Shown one piece after another: positions 1-8,226 of a stretch of DNA of 64,000 nt. Position 1 is the stretch's first letter. Each line of letters begins with the position of its first letter. A program made the position numbers and the translations under genes. Below the pieces are notes generated by a model. That model did not search any database. It was not told the DNA's origin and saw only the letters and a list, made by a program, of their open reading frames with translations. The stretch comes from DAHUYF01 sp963789275. GTDB taxonomy: Bacteria > Pseudomonadota > Alphaproteobacteria > ATCC43930 > CGMCC-115725. The DNA is taken from positions 294,917 to 358,916 of the forward strand of contig CAWBKF010000033.1 of the NCBI GenBank assembly GCA_963789275.1, read 5' to 3'.

Positions 1-495
1 CGCCTGCCCTGGTTCGCCCTCTTCGGCTTCGTCATCGCCAGCGTCTCGCTCGGCATCGCGAAGGGCGCGATCGAGCAGTTCGTCGCCGCCACCCGCAGCA
101 AGCTCGGGACCTATACCGGGCGCAGCCTCGCCGATTTCTCGACGATGCAAGTGCATGTGGCCGAAGCCGCGGCGCTGGCGGACGCCGCCGAGGCGGTGAT
201 GCTGCGCGACTGCGCCGAGGCGATGCGCTTTGCCGAGGCCGGCAAGGTGCCGCCGATGGAGGACAAGGTGCGCTGGCGGCGCGACGGCGCCTATGCCGCG
301 CGTCTGTGCAGCAAGGCGGTCGATATCATCTTCGGCGCGGCGGGCGGCGGTGCCATCTATGAGAGCAACCCGCTGCAACGCGCCTTCCGCGACATCCATG
401 CGGCCAACGGCCATTTCGGCGTCAATTGGGACGCCAACGCCATCAATTACGGCCGCGTCGCGCTCGGGCTGCCGCCGGACCAGGCCAATCTCTAG
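1..495 (+). CDS. Flavin-dependent monooxygenase / acyl-CoA dehydrogenase-like protein, C-terminal part
   Basis: The reading frame is open from the first base of the window, so the 5' end lies outside; about 164 residues are visible. They match the helical C-terminal domain of the acyl-CoA dehydrogenase superfamily, type-2 group (HpaB/HsaA-like oxygenase components that use reduced flavin). Visible hallmarks are the Arg-rich helix around DKVRWRRDGAYAARL, a GAAGGGAIYESNPLQR loop and the conserved FRDIHAANGHFGVNWD segment. A flavin reductase starts 9 bp downstream, as expected for a two-component monooxygenase. The substrate is not visible; phenolic ring hydroxylation would fit the hydroxyquinol genes further along, but that is inference. 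A true acyl-CoA dehydrogenase is the alternative. Confidence 0.8.
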   Translation, partial: RLPWFALFGFVIASVSLGIAKGAIEQFVAATRSKLGTYTGRSLADFSTMQVHVAEAAALADAAEAVMLRDCAEAMRFAEAGKVPPMEDKVRWRRDGAYAARLCSKAVDIIFGAAGGGAIYESNPLQRAFRDIHAANGHFGVNWDANAINYGRVALGLPPDQANL

Positions 496-504
496 GAACA
501 CGCG

Positions 505-1056
505 ATGCCGCACTCCAAAGACCCCGCCATGCCCGATCCCGCCGCCGAGCCGGCGCCTCCCGCTTTGGACACGCGCGACTTCCGCAACGCGCTCGGCACT
601 TTCGCGACCGGGGTCACCATCATCACCGCGCGCGGCCGCGAGGGCGAGCCGGTAGGGCTGACCGTCAATTCCTTCTCCTCGGTCTCGCTCGATCCGCCGC
701 TGGTGCTGTGGAGCCAGTCGCTTTACGCGCAGAGCCTCGCCGCCTTCCAGGAAGCCTCGCATTTCGTCGTCAACGTGCTGGCGGCCGACCAGGTCGATCT
801 CTCGCGGCGCTTCGCCGGCGCCCACGACAACCGCTTCCTCGACGTCCAACACATCGTCCCCGAGCACGGCGCGCCGGTCATCGCCGGCTGCGCCGCGCAT
901 TTCGAGTGCCGCAACGAGGCACGCTACTACGGCGGCGACCACGTCATCTTCCTCGGCCGGGTCGAGCGCTACGCGCATACGCCCAAGCCGACTCTGATGT
1001 TCTGCCACGGCCGCTACATGCGCGGCCGCCCGCTCGAGGCGATTGCCGAAGAATGA
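505..1056 (+). CDS. Flavin reductase family protein (monooxygenase partner)
   Basis: A 183-residue protein of the FMN-binding flavin reductase family (HpaC/TftC-like). The domain begins near residue 28 with RNALGTFATGVTIITA, followed by GLTVNSFSSVSLDPPLVL, the typical FMN-binding strand and loop. The ATG at 505 has GGAA nearby; a second ATG at 529 would remove a poorly conserved tail. Its role would be NAD(P)H-dependent reduction of FMN or FAD that diffuses to the oxygenase encoded immediately upstream. The 9-bp gap implies co-transcription. Length is normal for the family. The actual flavin and the final substrate cannot be told from sequence. Confidence 0.9.
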   Translation: MPHSKDPAMPDPAAEPAPPALDTRDFRNALGTFATGVTIITARGREGEPVGLTVNSFSSVSLDPPLVLWSQSLYAQSLAAFQEASHFVVNVLAADQVDLSRRFAGAHDNRFLDVQHIVPEHGAPVIAGCAAHFECRNEARYYGGDHVIFLGRVERYAHTPKPTLMFCHGRYMRGRPLEAIAEE

Positions 1057-1250
1057 GCCGGGCAGGCCCGCATCCGCGATCGCCAGACCAAATAGAGCGG
1101 GCGCCCGTGCGCACACCGGGATGCGGCGGAAATTCGGCGCGACGGAGGCGAGGGCGGGCTGGCAATGCGCGGCATCTTCGGCCATTCTAGCGCGCGTCAA
1201 TAAGGAACTCCGGTCGAACAAGAAGCCGGGACCGATAGCGGGAGGACAGA

Positions 1251-2018
1251 ATGGGGCTGCTTCTTCGTGCGGTGCGGGCGTGGCTGGCGGCGGCCTTCGT
1301 CGCGGCCAGCCTGATGCCCGTGGCGGCGGGCGCGGCAGAGCCGATCAAGATCGGGTTCGGCATGGCGCTCACCGGCGGGCTTGCCGGCAACGGCAAGGCG
1401 GCGCTGGTCGCCATGCAGATCTGGGCCGAGGAGGTGAATGCCAAAGGCGGGCTGCTGGGCCGGCCGGTGCAGCTCATCTATTACGACGACCAGACCAACC
1501 CGGCGCTGGTGCCGGGCATTTACACGAAGCTGCTCGATGTCGACAAGGTCGATCTCGTGGTCTCCGGCAACGGCACCAATCTGCAGGCGCCGGCGATGCC
1601 GGTCATCATGCCGCGCGGCATGACCTTCATGGGCCTGTTCGGCCTCGCGGTGAACGACCAGTTCCATTACGACCGCTTCTTTCAGATCCAGCCCAATGGG
1701 CAGAACGCCAAGATCTCGTCGATCGAGGGCTTCTTCCAGGCAGCGATGACGGTGAAGCCGACGCCGGCGACCGTGGCGATCGTCGGCGCCGATGCCGAAT
1801 ATCCCGAGGTGGCGACCGAGGGCGCGCGCGAGATTGCGCAGAAGCTCGGCCTCAAGATCGGCGAATGGGCCAAGGCACGCGTCATCTTCGTCCAGTATCA
1901 CGGTATCGCCGGCAGCGAACTCGAGCAGTTCAAGAAGCCGGGCACGGAGGTCATCGTCGCGCCGGATGAATTCCGCACCGGCGACGTCGAGGCGCCTTAC
2001 TCCGACATCAAGCATTGA
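1251..2018 (+). CDS. Branched-chain amino acid-type ABC transporter substrate-binding protein, internally deleted
   Basis: Periplasmic binding protein (peripla_BP_6 / LivK-like) starting at an ATG with GGAGG just upstream. Residues 1-29 form a signal peptide ending near AGAAEP. Residues 30-200 are the usual first lobe (IKIGFGMALTGGLAGNGKAA). Only 255 residues are present against roughly 390-410 in the family. After AREIAQKLGLKI the protein jumps in frame to GEWAKARVIFVQYHG, which is normally close to the C-terminus, so about 140 residues of the second lobe are missing near base 1860. Such a protein is unlikely to bind ligand. It heads the livHMGF operon. Either a real in-frame deletion or an assembly collapse is possible. 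Confidence 0.85.
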   Translation: MGLLLRAVRAWLAAAFVAASLMPVAAGAAEPIKIGFGMALTGGLAGNGKAALVAMQIWAEEVNAKGGLLGRPVQLIYYDDQTNPALVPGIYTKLLDVDKVDLVVSGNGTNLQAPAMPVIMPRGMTFMGLFGLAVNDQFHYDRFFQIQPNGQNAKISSIEGFFQAAMTVKPTPATVAIVGADAEYPEVATEGAREIAQKLGLKIGEWAKARVIFVQYHGIAGSELEQFKKPGTEVIVAPDEFRTGDVEAPYSDIKH

Positions 2019-2051
2019 TGCGCTAGCAGCGCCGGGATCGGAATCGTCACA

Positions 2052-2930
2052 ATGGAAGTCTCTCTCGATCTGCTGCTGGGCGCCGTCGTCGCCGGAATCC
2101 TGCTGGGCGGCTTCTACGCCGCCGTCTCGGTCGGCGTCGCGATCTCCTTCGGCATGCTCGACATCGTCAATATCGCGCATCCCGCCTTCATCATCCTCGG
2201 CTCCTATGCCGCTTACATCATCAACAGCAGCTTCGGCCTCGATCCCATCGTCACCGCGGTCATCATGCTGCCGGTCTTCTTCGTCCTGGGCGCGGGGGTC
2301 TATGAGGTCTATTACGCGGTCTTCGAGCGGCGCGGCGACGAGGCGCTACGCGGCCTCGCCTTCTTCTTCGGCCTGCTGTTCATCGTCGAGGTCGGGCTGA
2401 TCCTGGTCTTCGGCGTCGACTACCGCTTCGTCGAGGCGCGCTATATCGGCCCGACGCTGCATTACGGGCCGATCGACCTGCCGCTGCGCATGCTGGTGCC
2501 GTTCGCGGTGTCGATCCTGCTGATGGTGGGGCTGCAGCTCTATCTCTCCCGCACCTTCACCGGCCGCGCGATCATGGCGGTGTCGCAGGATCGGCTCGCG
2601 CTGCAGCTCATGTCGGCCAATCCCGGCAAGATCAAGCGCATCGCCTTCGGCATCTCGATCGCCACCGCGTCGCTCGCCGGCGCCTTCCTCATCATCATCC
2701 AGCCGGTCGAGCCCTCGGTCGGGCGCGATTACATCGGCCGCGTTTTCGCCATCACCGTGCTGGGCGGCCTCGGCAGCTTTCCCGGGATGCTCACCGCGGC
2801 GATCCTGCTCGGCATCGTCGAGAGCATCACCGCGACCTTCTACGGCCCGTCCTGGTCGCCGGCGGTGGCCTTCGGCTTCCTGCTGCTGACCCTCGCCTTC
2901 CGGCCGACCGGCATCATGGGGCGGCGTTAG
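2052..2930 (+). CDS. livH: Branched-chain amino acid-type ABC transporter permease LivH
   Basis: A 292-residue inner-membrane permease of the LivH family with about eight hydrophobic segments. The N-terminal segment LLGAVVAGILLGGFYAAVSV and the GMLDIVNIAHPAFIILGSY signature are characteristic. The EAA-like cytoplasmic loop lies around AVSQDRLALQLMSANPGKIK. It forms the channel with LivM (next gene, 3 bp downstream) and is powered by LivG/LivF. Length and topology are normal. The substrate is set by the binding protein and may be a branched-chain amino acid or an aromatic acid; the neighbouring monooxygenase favours the latter by inference only. Confidence 0.93.
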   Translation: MEVSLDLLLGAVVAGILLGGFYAAVSVGVAISFGMLDIVNIAHPAFIILGSYAAYIINSSFGLDPIVTAVIMLPVFFVLGAGVYEVYYAVFERRGDEALRGLAFFFGLLFIVEVGLILVFGVDYRFVEARYIGPTLHYGPIDLPLRMLVPFAVSILLMVGLQLYLSRTFTGRAIMAVSQDRLALQLMSANPGKIKRIAFGISIATASLAGAFLIIIQPVEPSVGRDYIGRVFAITVLGGLGSFPGMLTAAILLGIVESITATFYGPSWSPAVAFGFLLLTLAFRPTGIMGRR

Positions 2931-2933
2931 GCG

Positions 2934-3941
2934 ATGCGCCCGAGCTTCTTCTGGCTCATCGCCATCGCCGTCGGCGCCGGGTTCTTCGGCCTCTCGCTGC
3001 TGGTGCCGAACCAGTACTATTTCCAGGCCGGCTATGTCGTGCTGCAATACATCGTGCTGGCGACCGCCTGGAACATCCTCGGCGGCTATACCGGCTACGT
3101 GAATTTCGGCGTCGCCGCCTTCTTCGCGCTGGGCGCCTATAGCAGCGTGGCCCTCTACAAGCTGGTGCCGCTGCCGCTCCCGGTGCTGGTGCTGGTCGGC
3201 GGCATCGTCTCCGGCATCGTCGGCTTCGGCATGGGCTATCTGACGCTGCGGCTGCGCGGCGCGTTCTTCTCGATCGCGACCTTGGCGTTGGCGGTGGTGA
3301 TGCAGACGCTGATCACCAATTGGGATTTCGTCGGCGGCTCGCGCGGCGCCTATATCCTGCGCCCGGCGCAGGTGCCGCTGCTCGGCAACTACATCGTCTA
3401 TCTCTTCCTGGTGATGCTGACGCTGTGCGTCATCGCCATCGGCATCGCCCGCAGCATCGAGCGCTCGCGCCTGGGATTCGGCTTCGCCGCGATCCGCGAC
3501 GACGAGCAGGCGGCCGAGGCGGCGGGCGTGCCGACGCTCCGCTTGAAGCTGGTGGCGACGACCTTGTCGGGCGCGCTCATGGGCATGGCCGGGGCGCCGC
3601 TGCCCTATTACGTCACATATCTCGACCCCGCCTCGGGCTTCAACCTCGCCTATGCCGTCAACAGCATCGCCATGCCGCTGATCGGCGGCATGACCAGCTG
3701 GGTCGGGCCGCTCATCGGCGCGCTCTTCCTCGGCACCATCCAGCAGCTCGCCACCGTCACCATCTCCTCGGCGCTCAACCTGCTGATCGTGGGGCTGCTG
3801 CTCGTGGGGTTCGTGGTCATCGCGCCCAACGGCATCGTCGGGCTCTTCAATTCCTTCATCGCCTTGCTGAAGAAGCGCGGCAACCCGGCGCAGTGGGGGC
3901 GCGTCGACCGCGGCGTTGCGTCCCGGGAGAACTCGCGATGA
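2934..3941 (+). CDS. livM: Branched-chain amino acid-type ABC transporter permease LivM
   Basis: A 335-residue permease of the LivM family, the heterodimer partner of LivH. About nine to ten membrane segments are visible, with the LGGYTGYVNFGVAAFFALGAY signature near residue 50 and the cytoplasmic coupling loop FGFAAIRDDEQAAEAAGV near residue 180. It starts 3 bp after livH, and its stop overlaps the livG start in an ATGA arrangement, so translation is likely coupled. The C-terminus carries a basic tail (KKRGNPAQWGRVDRG). It is intact. Confidence 0.93.
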   Translation: MRPSFFWLIAIAVGAGFFGLSLLVPNQYYFQAGYVVLQYIVLATAWNILGGYTGYVNFGVAAFFALGAYSSVALYKLVPLPLPVLVLVGGIVSGIVGFGMGYLTLRLRGAFFSIATLALAVVMQTLITNWDFVGGSRGAYILRPAQVPLLGNYIVYLFLVMLTLCVIAIGIARSIERSRLGFGFAAIRDDEQAAEAAGVPTLRLKLVATTLSGALMGMAGAPLPYYVTYLDPASGFNLAYAVNSIAMPLIGGMTSWVGPLIGALFLGTIQQLATVTISSALNLLIVGLLLVGFVVIAPNGIVGLFNSFIALLKKRGNPAQWGRVDRGVASRENSR

Positions 3942-4675
3942 GCGGGGCGCTCCTCGAGGTCGCGGATCTCGGCAAGCATTTCGGCGGCTTCACCGCGCTC
4001 GACACCATCAACCTCTCGGTCGGCGCCGGCGAGCGCGTCGGCCTCATCGGCCCCAACGGCTCCGGCAAGAGCACGCTGGTCAACTGCCTTTGCGGCACCT
4101 TGCGCAATGACAGCGGCAGCGTGCGCTTCGACGGCCGCGTCATGGACAACCTGCCCGCCCATCAGCGCACGCGCCTCGGCATGGCGCGCAGCTTCCAGCT
4201 GCCGAAGCCCTTCGGCAGCCTGTCGCTCGCCGACAACATCCGCATCCCGCTGCTCTACACCGTGAACGCGCGGCGGGGGCCGCGATTGTCGCCGGCCGAG
4301 CTCGACGACCGCTGCGGCGAGCTGCTTAAGCTGGTCGGGCTGGCCGAGAAGTCCGCGGGGCGGCCGCGCGACTTGACGCAGGTGGAGATGCGCAAGCTCG
4401 AGCTGGCGCGCGCCATGGCGGCCGAGCCCAAGCTGCTGATCGCCGACGAGGCGATGGCCGGTCTCTCGCATTCCGAGGTGGACGACATCCTCGTTCTCCT
4501 GCACACGCTCAACCAGCGCGGCATCACCGTCATCCTGATCGAGCACATCATGCGGGCGGTGATGAGCTTCTCGCAGCGCCTCGTCGTGCTGGTCGCCGGC
4601 CGCAAGATCGCCGACGGCCCGCCGCAGGAAGTCACGCGCAACCCCGAAGTCGTGAGGGCCTACATTGGCGAGTAG
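3938..4675 (+). CDS. livG: ABC transporter ATP-binding protein LivG
   Basis: A 245-residue ATPase of the LivG family. Starting at the ATG that overlaps the livM stop gives MSGALLEVADLGKHF, the normal family N-terminus. The Walker A motif is GPNGSGKST and Walker B is LLIADEAMAGL, followed by a switch histidine in ILIEHIM. The signature loop reads LTQVEMRKLELARAMA, so the usual LSGGQ is replaced by LTQVE, which I note as unusual. It would power uptake through LivH/LivM with LivF. Overlaps with both neighbours support one operon. Confidence 0.92.
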   Translation: MSGALLEVADLGKHFGGFTALDTINLSVGAGERVGLIGPNGSGKSTLVNCLCGTLRNDSGSVRFDGRVMDNLPAHQRTRLGMARSFQLPKPFGSLSLADNIRIPLLYTVNARRGPRLSPAELDDRCGELLKLVGLAEKSAGRPRDLTQVEMRKLELARAMAAEPKLLIADEAMAGLSHSEVDDILVLLHTLNQRGITVILIEHIMRAVMSFSQRLVVLVAGRKIADGPPQEVTRNPEVVRAYIGE

Positions 4676-5396
4676 CCTCTCCCTTTCCGGCGTCGACGCC
4701 GCCTATGGCGCGGTGCGCGTGCTCGAGGACATCACGCTCGATGTACGGCCGGGCGAGACCGTGGCGCTGCTCGGCACCAACGGCAATGGCAAGAGCACGC
4801 TGATCAAATGCGTCATGGGCATCGTCCGCCCGACCGCCGGCACGATCATCGCCGAGATCGACGGCAAGCGCCACGAGCTCGTCGGCATGACCACCGAGGC
4901 GATCGTCGATCTCGGCATCGCGCTGGTGCCGGAAGGCCGCCGCCTCTTCCCCAAGCTCACGGTCGAGGAGAATCTGCTGCTCGGCGCCTTCCGGCCGGCG
5001 GCGCGGGCGGAACTCAAGAAGAACCTCGCCTATTGCCTCGAGGCCTTCCCGGTCTTGGCCGAGCGCAAGAAGCAGCTCGCCGGCAGCATGAGCGGCGGCG
5101 AGCAGCAGATGCTGGCGCTGGCGCGCGCGCTGATGTCGGCGCCGCGCATCCTGCTGGTCGACGAGCCCTCGGTGGGCCTGGCGCCGCTGCTGGTGCGGCG
5201 CACGATCGAGAAGATCAAGGAGCTGAAGGACAGCTATCAGCTCACGGTGCTGATGGCCGAGCAGAATTTCACCCAGGCGATCCGCATCGCCGATCGCGGC
5301 TACGTCATCGTCCACGGCAAGATCGCCTTCGCCGGCGGCTCCGCCGCCGAGCTCAACAACAACGAGCTGATCCGCAAGTTTTATCTGGGGATGTAG
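4665..5396 (+). CDS. livF: ABC transporter ATP-binding protein LivF
   Basis: A 243-residue ATPase of the LivF family. The best start is a TTG at 4665 that overlaps the end of livG by 11 bp and gives ASSLSLSGVDAAYGAVRVLE, a normal LivF N-terminus. Walker A is GTNGNGKST (an Asn in place of the more common Ser or Ala), the signature is MSGGEQQMLALARAL, and Walker B is ILLVDEPSVGL. It is the last gene of the transporter operon; a hairpin-rich repeat follows directly and could end the transcript. Confidence 0.92.
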   Translation: MASSLSLSGVDAAYGAVRVLEDITLDVRPGETVALLGTNGNGKSTLIKCVMGIVRPTAGTIIAEIDGKRHELVGMTTEAIVDLGIALVPEGRRLFPKLTVEENLLLGAFRPAARAELKKNLAYCLEAFPVLAERKKQLAGSMSGGEQQMLALARALMSAPRILLVDEPSVGLAPLLVRRTIEKIKELKDSYQLTVLMAEQNFTQAIRIADRGYVIVHGKIAFAGGSAAELNNNELIRKFYLGM

Positions 5397-5455
5397 CCCC
5401 TCTCCCGCTTGCGGGAGAGGGAGGGGCCCGCCGCGCAGCGGCGGGAGGGTGAGGG
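5397..5455 (+). repeat. REP-like double-hairpin repeat, left copy
   Basis: A 59-bp element made of two adjacent hairpins: CTCTCCCGCTTGCGGGAGAG and then CCCGCCGC-GCA-GCGGCGGG, followed by AGGGTGAGGG. A second copy lies in inverted orientation at 5827-5885, on the other side of the DUF559 gene. The two copies differ by one paired C-G to G-C swap in the second hairpin, which preserves pairing. It sits directly after livF and could also act as a transcription terminator. Confidence 0.85.
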
Positions 5456-5797
5456 TCAGCCCGACGGCAAGCCTCCTGCGAGCGCCTGGAGCACCGCCTC
5501 TTGCACTCCCTCGGGATTGGCGAGGATCTCGTTGTTCCAGAAACGCAGCACCCGCCATCCGCGCTTCTCCAGCCAAGCCGTCCGATCGGCATCGTACTGA
5601 TTGTCTGCATGTTGCCCGCCATCGGCTTCGACCACGAGCCGATGCTCGATGCAGGCAAAATCCACGATGAAGGGGCCAACCGGACGCTGCCGGCGAAATT
5701 TGTAGCCCTGCAGACGTCGCCCGCGCAACGCCGCCCAGAGCCGACGTTCGGCGTCGGTCATGGTTATGCGAAGCGCGCGGGCTCTGAGATTCGGCAT
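5456..5797 (-). CDS. DUF559 domain-containing protein (Vsr/PD-(D/E)XK-like endonuclease fold)
   Basis: With the start at MPNLRARAL the protein has 113 residues, the usual DUF559 length; an upstream in-frame ATG at 5833 adds only a few residues. The diagnostic pattern is present: RRLWAALRGRRLQGYKFRRQ, PFIVDFACIEHRLVVEADGG, then RTAWLEKRGWRVLRFWNNEI. The D...E...D/E residues fit a restriction-endonuclease-like core related to Vsr. No biochemical role is established for the family. The gene lies between livF and hyuB, antisense to livF, and is bracketed by two inverted REP-like elements, so gene and repeats may travel as one cassette. Confidence 0.88.
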   Translation of the reverse strand: MPNLRARALRITMTDAERRLWAALRGRRLQGYKFRRQRPVGPFIVDFACIEHRLVVEADGGQHADNQYDADRTAWLEKRGWRVLRFWNNEILANPEGVQEAVLQALAGGLPSG

Positions 5798-5826
5798 GGC
5801 GCTAAGAATACCATGCCGGCGAGGCG

Positions 5827-5885
5827 CCCTCACCCTCCCGGCGCTGCGCGCCGGGCCCCTCCCTCTCCCGCTTGCGGGAGAGGGG
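5827..5885 (-). repeat. REP-like double-hairpin repeat, right (inverted) copy
   Basis: Reverse complement of the element at 5397-5455, again two hairpins: the same CTCTCCCGCTTGCGGGAGAG stem and a second stem CCCGGCGC-GCA-GCGCCGGG. Compared with the left copy, one base in each arm is changed so that the pair is kept. It lies between the DUF559 start and the hyuB stop. Confidence 0.85.
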
Positions 5886-5904
5886 CTTGATCCCTCCGCT
5901 CTGT

Positions 5905-8226
5905 CTAATCCGCCGCCTCGGGTCGCTGCTGCAACAGGCGGTCGTCGACCATCACCTCGATGTCGCGCAACACCGGATCGGTCCTGACCGCGATCTCGTT
6001 CTCGATCAGGCTGCCGCAGCCGGGGCAGAAGAACTGGCGGAAGACCGGCTCGGCGTCGATGTAGCGGTGGGGATCGCCGACCAGCGGGCTCGATGCCTGG
6101 ATCGGATTATCCTCGCGCAGGCAGTGATCCTTGTAATTGTCGGCGACCGGCCCGAGATCGCTGTCGCATTTGGCGCAGCAATGATGCTGCGCCGCGCCGT
6201 CGCGCCGCACCAGCAGGGCCTCGGTCACCCTGACCGAGGCGCCGGCGAGCTTGCGCGGCTTCACCGCGATGTCCCTCACGCGGGCGGCGCGGGTCGTCGC
6301 GCGCAAGCGCTTCGTCGCCTCGGGATCGAGCGTCGCCTTGCTCTCGTCGATGACCACGCCATAGATCGCGCGCGCGGCGGCGTTGGTCACCGCGCCGTTC
6401 AGCCAGTCATCGAGCACGTATTGGGGATCGCGGTCCATGGGATCGCCGAAGCCGCCCGCCGCGGTCCACACCACGGCATAGACGTCGGCCGGATGCTGCT
6501 GGAAATTCTCCTGGCGGAGCTGCAGCGTCACCTCCTCGCCCACGACATCGAGCGCGTCCTCGACCATTTCCCGGCGCTTCAGGCGCTCGAGGATGTCGCT
6601 GCCGGTGATGAAGCGGTAGCGGTTGGGGGTGCCGGGATATCCCCCCATCATGCCGGTCGAGGTCGGGATGGCGTTCCCCGAGGACAGCGTGTCCTGGATG
6701 ATCACATCGGTGTTGTGCGGGATGAAGCAGCTCTCGGCCGAGAGCCCGCCGCGGAACTTGCCGGCGCCGCCGCTATCCGCCACCTCCTTGCGATAGAGGA
6801 AGAGCAGCGGGAAGCTCTGCTCGGTGTGCTCGATGTTGGGCAGCTTGCAGATCGGCGTGCGCGACTGGCCGCCGGTGGAGATGCCGTCCTGCGTCGAGAA
6901 GGCGCCGATGGCGCCGCCGATGGGATCGACCAGCAGATAGCCGTAGCGCTCGCCCCATTGGTCGATGCCGCGGAAGATGGTGGCGGGCCACTGGCTGGTG
7001 CCGCCGATGCACATCACGTCCTGACGCATCGCGGGGTCGCCATAGATCATCTTGGAGAGCACGTTGTAGGCCGGGTAGAGCGAGATCTCCATCGCCTGCA
7101 CCGGTGCCGTCGACACCGAGGCGGGGAAGCTCGCGCAATTGAGCGTGCCGGCGGTGGGGTCGAAATCGACATGGCGCAGCGCGCCGCCGACCGAGAAATA
7201 CTGGTCCCAGCACAGCAGCTGGTTGAGCGCCACCATGATGGCGCCACGCCAGCCGGAATATGTGGCGTTCATCGCGCCCTGCTGCGCCGCCGTGCCCTCA
7301 TTCTCGAAGAGCAGCCGGTCGCCGCGCTTGGTCAGCGTCACCATGACGCGATAGGTGCCACGGTCGCCGGGACGGCAGCATTCGACATAGGTGCGGTCGC
7401 GCCAGATGCCGTCGGGCAGCCGCGCCAGCTTCTGCAGGAAGGCCTTTTCGCCATTGGTCAGGATGCGCTTCATCACGCCCTTGACGGTGCGCGCGCCGTA
7501 GCGGCGGATGAGCTGCGCGATGCGCTCGCGCGCCGCGATGTTGCCCGCCATCTGGGCGCGGAAATCGAGCGCCACCAGCTCGGGCTTGCGCGATGAGCGC
7601 AGATAGATCTCCTCGATGTCGCGGCGGATCTCGTTGCCCTCGATGATCTTCACCGGCGGGATCAGGATGCCCTCGTCGAAGGCGCTCTCGGCGCCGGGGC
7701 AGAAGCTGCCAGGCGTGATGCCGCCGATATCGTATTGATGGAGGCAGTTGGTCACCCAGCAGAAGAGCTCGCCCTCGGCGAAGACCGGGCAGATCAGCAT
7801 CACGTCCTGCTGATGCGCGGCGCCGACCCAGGGGTCGTTGGCGAGGAACATGTCGCCGTCGCGGATGCCGGGATTGTCGCTGCGGTTCTCCAGGATCCAT
7901 TTCACCTGCGTGTCGGTGACCCCCGACATGTACTGCATATAAGGCCCGAAGAAGACGAACTCGGCATCCTCGGTCAGGATCGACGGGTTGAGGTCGAGCG
8001 CGTACATCGCCACCGGCGAGCCGCTGAGGCGCTGGATGGTGGCGCCGTGCTCCTCATTGACGTTCCAGAGATGATGGCGGATGACCTCGAAGGTGACGGG
8101 GTCGAAATCGTCGCTGAAATCACGGTGGAGCCGCAGCTTCGGCGAGATCTTCAACTGCTTCGGCGGCACATAGGGGTGGTTGATGCCGTCGAAGACGGTC
8201 TCCGTCAGCTCGCTGAGCTTGCTCAT
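5905..8226 (-). CDS. Hydantoinase B / acetone carboxylase alpha-like protein with fused gamma-like zinc domain
   Basis: A 773-residue protein. Residues 40-600 are a hydantoinase B/oxoprolinase domain (FDPVTFEVIRHHLWNVNEEH, ANDPWVGAAHQQDVML, SGGAGKFRGGLSAES, GGFGDPMDRDPQYVL). The last 100 residues carry two zinc-type Cys pairs (CCAKCDSDLGP and FFCPGCGSLIE) resembling the acetone carboxylase gamma subunit, which is normally separate. Its start overlaps the hyuA stop in an ATGA arrangement, so the pair is co-translated. The combination suggests an ATP-dependent carboxylase (acetone or acetophenone type) or a hydantoinase; the fused zinc domain favours a carboxylase. The substrate is unknown. Confidence 0.85.
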   Translation of the reverse strand: MSKLSELTETVFDGINHPYVPPKQLKISPKLRLHRDFSDDFDPVTFEVIRHHLWNVNEEHGATIQRLSGSPVAMYALDLNPSILTEDAEFVFFGPYMQYMSGVTDTQVKWILENRSDNPGIRDGDMFLANDPWVGAAHQQDVMLICPVFAEGELFCWVTNCLHQYDIGGITPGSFCPGAESAFDEGILIPPVKIIEGNEIRRDIEEIYLRSSRKPELVALDFRAQMAGNIAARERIAQLIRRYGARTVKGVMKRILTNGEKAFLQKLARLPDGIWRDRTYVECCRPGDRGTYRVMVTLTKRGDRLLFENEGTAAQQGAMNATYSGWRGAIMVALNQLLCWDQYFSVGGALRHVDFDPTAGTLNCASFPASVSTAPVQAMEISLYPAYNVLSKMIYGDPAMRQDVMCIGGTSQWPATIFRGIDQWGERYGYLLVDPIGGAIGAFSTQDGISTGGQSRTPICKLPNIEHTEQSFPLLFLYRKEVADSGGAGKFRGGLSAESCFIPHNTDVIIQDTLSSGNAIPTSTGMMGGYPGTPNRYRFITGSDILERLKRREMVEDALDVVGEEVTLQLRQENFQQHPADVYAVVWTAAGGFGDPMDRDPQYVLDDWLNGAVTNAAARAIYGVVIDESKATLDPEATKRLRATTRAARVRDIAVKPRKLAGASVRVTEALLVRRDGAAQHHCCAKCDSDLGPVADNYKDHCLREDNPIQASSPLVGDPHRYIDAEPVFRQFFCPGCGSLIENEIAVRTDPVLRDIEVMVDDRLLQQRPEAAD

